Shown: one piece after another, positions 1 to 4,197 of the stretch
Numbering within the stretch: position 1 is the stretch's first letter
Layout of the letters: each line of letters begins with the position of its first letter
NCBI GenBank assembly: GCA_946482375.1
Contig: CAMLRH010000206.1
Location: forward strand, 1 to 5,133
DNA length: 5,133 nt
Origin: an uncultured Caulobacteraceae bacterium
Lineage (GTDB): Bacteria > Pseudomonadota > Alphaproteobacteria > Caulobacterales > Caulobacteraceae
Direction: 5' to 3'
The notes under the pieces: generated by a model
Told to the model about the DNA's origin: nothing
Seen by the model: the letters and a program-made list of their open reading frames with translations, nothing else
The model's database searches: none
Translations under genes and position numbers: made by a program

Positions 1-1
1 A

Positions 2-253
2 GCGGCCGGAGGGGGCAAGAAGAAGCTCTCCTACAAGGACGCCCGGCGGCTCGACGAACTCACGGCGCTCATCGACCAAGCCCCCGCCCGCATCGCCGGT
101 CTCGAAGACCAGCTCCACGACCCGACCCTCTATTCACGCGACCGGGCCACGTTCGACCGCCTCTCCGCTGAGCTCGAAAAGCTCCGCGCCGACCTGGTTT
201 CGGCGGAGGAAGAGTGGCTCATTCTGGAGGAAAAGCGCGAGGCGCTACTTTAG
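2..253 (+). CDS. uup: ABC-F family ATPase, C-terminal fragment (Uup-like)
   Basis: This is the last 83 residues of a protein that begins left of the window; the stop is TAG at 251-253. The visible part opens with a basic linker (GGKKKLSYKDARRLDEL) and continues as a charged helical hairpin with a central D-P-T-L-Y-S-R-D turn. It ends in a second helix rich in Glu, Leu and Arg. This is the pattern of the C-terminal coiled-coil domain that follows the second ATPase domain in Uup-type ABC-F proteins. In known family members that domain binds DNA or the ribosome; the proteins are soluble, not transporters, and act in ribosome rescue and in limiting transposon excision. The ATPase domains are outside the window, so the assignment rests on this tail only. 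Other ABC-F paralogues with the same tail cannot be excluded. Confidence 0.78.
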   Translation, partial: AAGGGKKKLSYKDARRLDELTALIDQAPARIAGLEDQLHDPTLYSRDRATFDRLSAELEKLRADLVSAEEEWLILEEKREALL

Positions 254-254
254 C

Positions 255-345
255 CGTCATCCCGGACGGCCCGCAGGGACGATCCGGGACCCAGTGCGGC
301 CGCTCCTGGGTCCCGGCTCTTCGCTACGCTGCGGCCGGGATGACG
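255..345. repeat. 91-bp double-palindrome extragenic element
   Basis: The outer arms CGTCATCCCGG (255-265) and CCGGGATGACG (335-345) are perfect 11-bp inverse complements. Inside them is a second perfect 11-bp inverted repeat, CCGGGACCCAG (284-294) and CTGGGTCCCGG (306-316), with a GCGGCCGC palindrome in its loop. A third near-match (GGCCCGCAG against CTGCGGCC) extends the outer stem. The element starts 2 bp after the uup stop, so its transcript could end or protect the uup mRNA. From memory, elements with these CGTCATCCCGG ends are dispersed in many alphaproteobacterial genomes; I could not check copy number. Confidence 0.75.
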
Positions 346-379
346 AAACATTTGATTGTTCCGCCCTCACCCACCTTCT

Positions 380-434
380 CTGTGGATAACGATAAAGCCT
401 TGAGAAGGTTAACGAACGAACACTTTATCCACAG
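380..434. promoter_or_regulatory. Inverted pair of consensus DnaA boxes
   Basis: TTATCCACA at 425-433 (plus strand) and its exact complement TGTGGATAA at 381-389 both match the DnaA-box consensus TTATNCACA at every position. With flanking bases they form 10-bp arms (380-389 and 425-434) separated by 35 bp. The left box sits in the loop of another perfect 8-bp inverted repeat, ACCTTCTC (373-380) and GAGAAGGT (402-409). GATAAAG (391-397) also pairs with CTTTATC (423-429). The patch is clearly richer in A and T than its surroundings. It could be part of a replication origin, a DnaA-titrating or reactivating locus, or a DnaA-controlled promoter. I see no further perfect box nearby. Confidence 0.6.
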
Positions 435-455
435 CTTGCCAACAACTGACCACCG

Positions 456-491
456 AAGAAAAAGGCAAGAATTCACACAGTCGTGTTCTTG
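456..491 (-). terminator. Possible weak minus-strand terminator hairpin
   Basis: CAAGAA (466-471) pairs with TTCTTG (486-491) and CAC (474-476) with GTG (483-485), leaving a two-base bulge. Read on the minus strand, the hairpin is followed within two bases by TTTTTCTT (463 down to 456). The stem is short and only partly GC, so termination would be weak. An outer CAACTG (443-448) and CAGTTG (494-499) pair gives an alternative larger fold. It could end a very short transcript from the minus-strand promoter at 501-528. Confidence 0.3.
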
Positions 492-500
492 GGCAGTTGC

Positions 501-528
501 TACATAGCCGGAACTGCGACACAGTCAA
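501..528 (-). promoter_or_regulatory. Candidate minus-strand promoter
   Basis: On the minus strand TTGACTG (528 to 522) is a near-consensus -35 element and TATGTA (506 to 501) lies 16 bases downstream as a -10. The same bases fit the Caulobacter housekeeping pattern TTGACGS-N10-14-GCTANAWC as TTGACTG-N13-GCTATGTA, with deviations in the last half. The -10 is part of GCTACATAGC (499-508), which is nearly symmetric, so the plus strand also reads GCTACATA there, though without a good plus-strand -35. Transcription would run left toward the DnaA boxes, where there is no gene. Confidence 0.35.
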
Positions 529-765
529 CTTGTCGAAAGGAACTGCGGCGCGGGCGAGGCCGGAAACGGTAAGGTCAAGCGAGCAGGATGCTTCCAGACT
601 TTAGGACCGAAGGGAGACCTTCGGAGACCGGTTCGGAGGCGGTTTCAGGAAAGACCGGAGCAATCCGGACACCTCTTGGAACTTCGCCCTTTCGGCTACA
701 AGGACCCCGCAAGGGGAACTTGGGTGAGGGGGCGACGTGGCCGGGCGACCGGAACCGTCGCCTCC
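510..765 (+). ncRNA. Candidate structured RNA with four GNRA-capped hairpins
   Basis: Four local stems in a row each close on a GNRA tetraloop: CCGAAGG-GAGA-CCTTCGG (607-624), CCGGA-GCAA-TCCGG (655-668), CAAG-GA-CCCC-GCAA-GGGG-AA-CTTG (699-722), and GGCGACG (731-737) with CGTCGCC (756-762) around CCGG-GCGA-CCGG (741-752). The last two have internal loops with possible G-A or A-G mismatches, typical of folded RNA. Weaker stems are AGCA/TGCT (582-592) and ACCG/CGGT (627-643). GNRA loops appear on the plus strand only, which suggests this strand is transcribed. It does not match the signatures I know for RNase P RNA, tmRNA, SRP RNA, 6S RNA or common riboswitches. The boundaries are guesses: the last stem is followed by TCCTT, not a clear T-run, and no strong plus-strand promoter is seen. 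Confidence 0.42.
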
Positions 766-797
766 TTGCTCGATTCTGGGCATCCCCTCACATCGCT

Positions 798-839
798 GCG
801 TCCTTCGACATGACCGCTTCGCGGTCTGCTCAGGATGAC
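798..839 (+). repeat. REP-like palindrome, copy 1
   Basis: The arms GCGTCCTTCGAC (798-809) and GCTCAGGATGAC (828-839) flank a small perfect hairpin, GACCGC-TTC-GCGGTC (812-826). The TCCT and AGGA cores of the arms are complementary. From memory, the motif GTCCTTCGAC...GCTCAGGATGAC is a very common dispersed repeat in alphaproteobacteria. The overlapping reading frames on both strands should not be taken as genes. Confidence 0.7.
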
Positions 840-853
840 TAGCTTCTGAGCTA

Positions 854-891
854 GTCATGGTGAGCAGCGCGTAGCGCGTGTCGAACCACGC
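854..891 (-). repeat. REP-like palindrome, copy 2, inverted
   Basis: On the minus strand the arms read GCGTGGTTCGAC (891 to 880) and GCTCACCATGAC (865 to 854), around a GCGC-GTA-GCGC hairpin (867-877). They match copy 1 except that CC/GG has become GG/CC, so the TGGT/ACCA core still pairs. The two copies face each other with 14 bp between them. Their ends create a perfect 9-bp inverted repeat, ATGACTAGC (835-843) and GCTAGTCAT (850-858). The pair ends about 40 bp before the lipoprotein start. Confidence 0.68.
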
Positions 892-896
892 ACAGC

Positions 897-925
897 TTGG
901 CCGCAGCGCCCAGCCGCCCTACCCT
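897..925 (+). promoter_or_regulatory. Weak candidate promoter of the lipoprotein gene
   Basis: TTGGCC (897-902) and TACCCT (920-925) are spaced by 17 bases and keep the most conserved promoter positions (TTG.C. and TA...T). Transcription would start near 931-933, giving a nearly leaderless mRNA. That would fit the absence of any Shine-Dalgarno sequence before the ATG at 933. The match is poor, so this is tentative. Confidence 0.25.
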
Positions 926-932
926 CCCCATC

Positions 933-1925
933 ATGAAACGCCTCATCGCCCTGGCGCTCGCCGCCATCGTCGCCGCTTGTTCGCCTGCCCAACAGCCTGC
1001 CCAAGACACCGGCCGAACGCAGATCCGCTTCGCGACCGACTGGCGCGCCCAGGCCGAACATGGCGGCTTCTACCAGGCGCTCGCCACCGGCGAGTACGCG
1101 AAGCGGGGCTTGGACGTCTCCATCGTCCAGGGCGGCCCGGGCGTGAACGTGCCGCAGCTGCTGGCCTCCGGCGCCGTCGAACTGGGCATGGGCTCCAACA
1201 GCTTCATCGTGCTGAACCTGGCGCAGGAGAAGGTGCCGGTGAAGGCCGTCGCCGCCTTCATGCAGAAGGACCCGCAGGTCCTCATGGCTCACCCCGACAC
1301 CGGCGTGAACTCGATCGCCGACATGAAGGGCCGCCCCATCCTGCTGGCCGATGCCTCGGTCACCGCCTTCTGGGTTTGGCTGAAGGCCAAGTACGGATTC
1401 ACCGACGACCAGGTGCGCAAGTACACCTTCAACAACGGCCCGTTCCTGGCCGACAGGCAGGCGATCCAGCAGGGCTACCTCTCGTCGGAGCCCTACACCA
1501 TCGAGCAGCAGGCGGGCTTCAAGCCTGCAGTCTTCCTGCTCGCCGACGAAGGCTACCCCGGCTACGCAACCATGGTGCTGGCGCCCGACAGTCTGATCGA
1601 GAAGGACCCCAAGGCCGTACAGGCTTTCATCGACGCCTCGGCCGCCGGCTGGAAAAGCTACCTCTATGGCGACGCCAAACCCGGCGACGCGCTGATCCTC
1701 AACGACAACCCGGAAATGACCCAGGCGCTGCTCGACCAGGCCCGGGAGAAGATGCGCACTTACGGCATCGTCGCGCCCGACGGCTCCGGCGCCATGACCG
1801 ACGCCCGCTGGGCCGAGTTCTTCAAGATCGCCTCCGAACAAGGCGTTTACCCGAAGGATCTCGACGTCCGCCGCGCCTACACGCTGCGGTTCGTCGCGCC
1901 CAAAACCGCCGAAGCACGGCCTTAA
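933..1925 (+). CDS. NMT1/THI5-SsuA type ABC solute-binding lipoprotein
   Basis: This 330-residue protein should bind a small solute outside the inner membrane for an ABC importer. It starts MKR, has a hydrophobic stretch (4-15) and a V-A-A-C lipobox with the lipidated Cys at 16, which fixes the ATG at 933 over the in-frame TTG at 897. The mature part shows the family order: first strand I-R-F-A-T-D-W (31-37), a GGFYQAL helix (44-50), GLDVSIVQGGPG (59-70), LASGAVELGMGSNS (77-90), DMKGRPILL (130-138) and the SSEPY segment (184-188) found in nitrate, sulfonate and pyrimidine-precursor binders. The W-R-A-Q-A-E-H-G-G-F-Y start resembles ThiY/THI5-like proteins, so a thiamine-precursor pyrimidine is possible, but no TPP riboswitch is visible. 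No permease or ATPase is next to it, so partners must be elsewhere. No ribosome site precedes the start. Confidence 0.85.
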   Translation: MKRLIALALAAIVAACSPAQQPAQDTGRTQIRFATDWRAQAEHGGFYQALATGEYAKRGLDVSIVQGGPGVNVPQLLASGAVELGMGSNSFIVLNLAQEKVPVKAVAAFMQKDPQVLMAHPDTGVNSIADMKGRPILLADASVTAFWVWLKAKYGFTDDQVRKYTFNNGPFLADRQAIQQGYLSSEPYTIEQQAGFKPAVFLLADEGYPGYATMVLAPDSLIEKDPKAVQAFIDASAAGWKSYLYGDAKPGDALILNDNPEMTQALLDQAREKMRTYGIVAPDGSGAMTDARWAEFFKIASEQGVYPKDLDVRRAYTLRFVAPKTAEARP

Positions 1926-1935
1926 ATCCGCCATC

Positions 1936-2016
1936 GACTTACAGCGGTGTAAGAGTCAGGGGCGGGGTCTAGAGTATAACAACGCCCCGTGAGAGGACTC
2001 TAAGCCCTGCGGGAGG
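1936..2016 (+). promoter_or_regulatory. Promoter, nested dyads and ribosome site of the TPR gene
   Basis: TATAAC (1975-1980) is a good -10; the -35 region near 1952-1957 is weak. Upstream is an operator-like dyad, TTACAGCGGTGTAA (1939-1952). The -10 lies in the loop of GGGGCG (1959-1964) and CGCCCC (1983-1988), flanked again by AGAGTC (1952-1957) and GACTCT (1996-2001). These outer arms contain two GANTC sites, the CcrM methylation target in Caulobacterales, one of them at the -35 position. The ribosome site is GGGAGG (2011-2016), 5 bases before the ATG at 2022. Confidence 0.5.
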
Positions 2017-2021
2017 AAACC

Positions 2022-2582
2022 ATGGGCCGTAATGCATTGATCCTTGGCGCCGCGCTGGCCGCCATGCTGGCGACGTCCGCCAGCGCCGCCGTGACCGTCC
2101 TGGGTACGGGCGCGGCCAACCAGTGCTCCGCCGCCGCCCTTGCCGGCGACGCGCGCGACGAGGACCTGAGCATCTGCAACCAGGCTCTGCTCGAAGTCGT
2201 CACCGAGCGCGAGAAGGCCGGCACCTATGTGAACCGCGGCGTCATCCTGCTGCGGCGCAAGCAGTTCAACGCCGCACGCGCCGACTTCCAGATGGCTGAA
2301 AAGATCGACCCGACCATGGGCGAGGCCGTCGTCAACCACGGCGCCGCCCTGGTGGCCGAGCGCCGCTACCTGGAAGGGCTCACCGAGATCGACCGCGGCC
2401 TCAGCATGAACCCGGAAGAGCCGGAAAAGGCCTACTTCAACCGCGCCCTGGCCAACGAAGGCCTCGACGACATGAAGGCCGCCTACCTCGACTACATGAA
2501 GGCGCTGGAATTGGCCCCCAACTGGGACGCCCCGCGCCACGAGTTGACCCGCTTCACGGTCGAAAACCCCGCCGCGAAGTAA
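2022..2582 (+). CDS. Exported TPR-repeat protein
   Basis: The 186-residue product starts with a signal peptide (MGRN, hydrophobic core 5-20, likely cut after the S-A-S-A at 19-22), so it is probably periplasmic. Two cysteines at 35 and 52 in the mature part could form a disulfide. Three tetratricopeptide repeats follow at about 67-99, 100-133 and 136-168. They show the usual small and aromatic residues (NRGVILLRRKQFNAARADFQMAEKIDP; AYFNRALANEGLDDMKAAYLDYMKALELAP read as consecutive helices). TPR repeats form a surface for protein binding; no catalytic domain is present, so an adaptor or scaffold role is the best inference. The partner is unknown. The gene has its own promoter and a good ribosome site (GGGAGG), and a strong terminator follows the stop, so it is probably a single-gene transcript. 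Confidence 0.85.
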   Translation: MGRNALILGAALAAMLATSASAAVTVLGTGAANQCSAAALAGDARDEDLSICNQALLEVVTEREKAGTYVNRGVILLRRKQFNAARADFQMAEKIDPTMGEAVVNHGAALVAERRYLEGLTEIDRGLSMNPEEPEKAYFNRALANEGLDDMKAAYLDYMKALELAPNWDAPRHELTRFTVENPAAK

Positions 2583-2603
2583 CGGTCAGGGGCTAGGGAT
2601 GAG

Positions 2604-2639
2604 GGGCGGGAAGGCTTAAATGTCTTCCCGCCCTTTTTT
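2604..2639 (+). terminator. Rho-independent terminator of the TPR gene
   Basis: A perfect 10-bp GC-rich stem, GGGCGGGAAG (2604-2613) with CTTCCCGCCC (2624-2633), carries a 10-base loop and is followed by six T residues (2634-2639). It begins 22 bases after the TPR stop codon. Its T-run ends only 18 bases before the next ATG at 2658. Confidence 0.93.
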
Positions 2640-2657
2640 CGTTCTGGCGTTCGTATC

Positions 2658-2993
2658 ATGCGTATTCTCTTCCTGATCCTCCTCGCCGCCCTCGCCTCTC
2701 CGGCCGCGGCCCAGACTGATTTCGACACCCTCCACGCCGAGAACCGGCTGGCCGCCCGACAGGAGCAGGCCCGCCAGCGCGCGCTCGCCGCCGACCGCGA
2801 GGCGATGGTGCTCGAAAGCCGCGCCCGCACCGCCACGGCGCTCGCCGGCCTGCGCGTTCCGCCGCCGGCGGTCGAGGTTCCGCTCGATCCCACCCTCGCC
2901 GCCCAGATCGAGGCCGTCGCCGACCTGCGGGCCAGAGAGCTGGCCGAAAGCAACGCCCGCATCCTGGCCATCGAACCGGCCAACAAGGATTGA
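2658..2993 (+). CDS. Small exported helical protein, function unknown
   Basis: I do not recognise this 111-residue product. It has a clear signal peptide (MRILFLILLAALASPAAA, likely cut before Gln19), so it should be periplasmic or secreted. The mature part is about 93 residues. It has a charged helix rich in Ala, Arg, Glu and Gln (21-65) with coiled-coil character, a proline-rich hinge (RVPPPAVEVP, 66-75), and a second Ala/Glu/Arg helix (78-104). No cysteine or catalytic motif is seen. No Shine-Dalgarno sequence precedes the ATG, and the previous gene's terminator ends 18 bases upstream, leaving almost no room for a separate promoter. The ypfJ-like gene follows after 55 bases in the same direction, so the two are likely cotranscribed. 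Codon usage matches the neighbours and the exported-protein features make it a believable gene. Confidence 0.75.
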   Translation: MRILFLILLAALASPAAAQTDFDTLHAENRLAARQEQARQRALAADREAMVLESRARTATALAGLRVPPPAVEVPLDPTLAAQIEAVADLRARELAESNARILAIEPANKD

Positions 2994-3015
2994 TGGAGCG
3001 ATCTGCCAAGCGCTA

Positions 3016-3040
3016 GCGTTTGTCCGGGCAAACGCAGGAG
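3016..3040 (+). promoter_or_regulatory. Hairpin abutting the ypfJ ribosome-binding site
   Basis: GCGTTTG (3016-3022) and CAAACGC (3029-3035) form a perfect 7-bp inverted repeat with a 6-base loop (TCCGGG). The ribosome site AGGAG (3036-3040) starts at the very next base and sits 8 bases before the ATG at 3049. No T-run follows, so it is not an intrinsic terminator. It could influence translation or protect the mRNA end after processing, or be a DNA operator. Confidence 0.45.
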
Positions 3041-3048
3041 ACAGACGC

Positions 3049-3893
<845 letters not shown>

Positions 3894-3897
<4 letters not shown>

Positions 3898-4070
3898 CCG
3901 CCCAGCGGCCGCCCGCCCACGATGCCCGTGAACTCGGGAATGGCGAAGGCCAGGTAGAAGGCGATCGCCGCCAGCAGCAGCACCATGCCCACCCAGTTGG
4001 CGCCGCTCATCGGCCGCCGCCCGGCGGGGTGTTCCTCGTGACGTGGTTCGTGCGTCTCGGTCGTATCCAT
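3894..4070 (-). CDS. 58-residue single-pass membrane protein
   Basis: This gene runs from ATG (4070-4068) to TAG (3896-3894). The product has a hydrophilic, histidine-rich N-terminus (MDTTETHEPRHEEHPAGRRP), then one membrane segment of about 20 residues (about 25-45, WVGMVLLLAAIAFYLAFAI), and a short Gly-rich tail (PEFTGIVGGRPLGG). A ribosome site, GGGAGGGAGA, lies about 8 bases before the ATG. A second in-frame ATG at residue 21 (4010-4008) is a possible shorter start. The frame occupies most of the gap between ypfJ and the receptor terminator, and its stop interlocks with the ypfJ stop. The layout of ribosome site, ATG and hydrophobic helix is what a real small protein shows. I do not recognise the family, and no function is inferred beyond an inner-membrane location. 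Confidence 0.68.
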
Positions 4071-4124
4071 AGGCTTGGTCTCCCTCCCGGCCCTGAATGC
4101 GCCCGAGCCTACCCCTGTTCCGGC

Positions 4125-4163
4125 GCAAGAAAAGAGGCGGCGGGGTGTCGGGCCCGCCGCCTC
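4125..4163 (-). terminator. Rho-independent terminator of the TonB receptor gene
   Basis: Read on the minus strand, a perfect 11-bp stem, GAGGCGGCGGG (4163 to 4153) with CCCGCCGCCTC (4144 to 4134), encloses an 8-base loop and is followed by TTTTCTTGC. Note that the plus-strand arms read the same because the stem is self-complementary. It lies 35 bases after the receptor stop and upstream of the small membrane protein gene, so it separates the two transcripts. The T-tract is present on the minus side only. Confidence 0.85.
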
Positions 4164-4165
4164 AG

Positions 4166-4192
4166 CCGGTTTCGAAGGGGATCGAAAGCCGG
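4166..4192. repeat. Inverted repeat between receptor stop and terminator
   Basis: CCGGTTTCGA (4166-4175) pairs with TCGAAAGCCGG (4182-4192) with a single bulged G and a 6-base loop. It forms a second hairpin in the 3' untranslated region of the receptor mRNA, just before the terminator, and may add mRNA stability. No T-run is attached to it. Confidence 0.5.
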
Positions 4193-4197
4193 GGGGA

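Larger units (their letters stand above)
254..932. other. Structured intergenic region without a convincing protein gene
   Basis: The 679 bases between the uup stop and the lipoprotein start contain only low-quality reading frames with no domain-like sequence, signal peptide or ribosome site. They do contain, in order: a 91-bp double palindrome (255-345), an AT-rich patch with two consensus DnaA boxes (about 346-440), a possible minus-strand promoter and hairpin (456-528), a run of GNRA-capped hairpins (about 580-762), and two REP-like palindromes in opposite orientation (798-891). Each is entered separately. The region is best read as regulatory or RNA-encoding sequence plus extragenic repeats. 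Confidence 0.7.

Noticed and set aside
408..427. TTAACGAACGAACAC as a possible CtrA site
   Set aside because: The first half-site TTAA is present, but the second TTAA at 7-base spacing is missing.
645..670. CAGGAAAGACCGG resembling the RNase P RNA core AGGAAAGTCCGG
   Set aside because: The rest of the RNase P core, including the conserved ACAGAA...GGCTTA 3' element, is absent.
588..842. 84-residue plus-strand reading frame in the intergenic region
   Set aside because: It crosses the GNRA hairpins and REP copy 1, has no ribosome site or domain-like composition, and its end is fixed by the repeat sequence.
601..858. 85-residue minus-strand reading frame in the same region
   Set aside because: It starts inside the REP-like repeats and is low-complexity Arg/Pro/Ser sequence, as expected for a chance frame in GC-rich DNA.
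254..932. CRISPR array, tRNA gene or riboswitch (TPP, cobalamin) in the long intergenic region
   Set aside because: There are no regularly spaced direct repeats, no T-loop with acceptor stem and no recognised aptamer core. The GGTTCGAC on the minus strand belongs to REP copy 2.
855..1934. Long minus-strand frame (359 residues) opposite the lipoprotein gene
   Set aside because: It is the antisense shadow of the solute-binding protein. Its Gly/Val/Ala/Arg-rich product has no domain, while the plus strand has a lipobox and family motifs.
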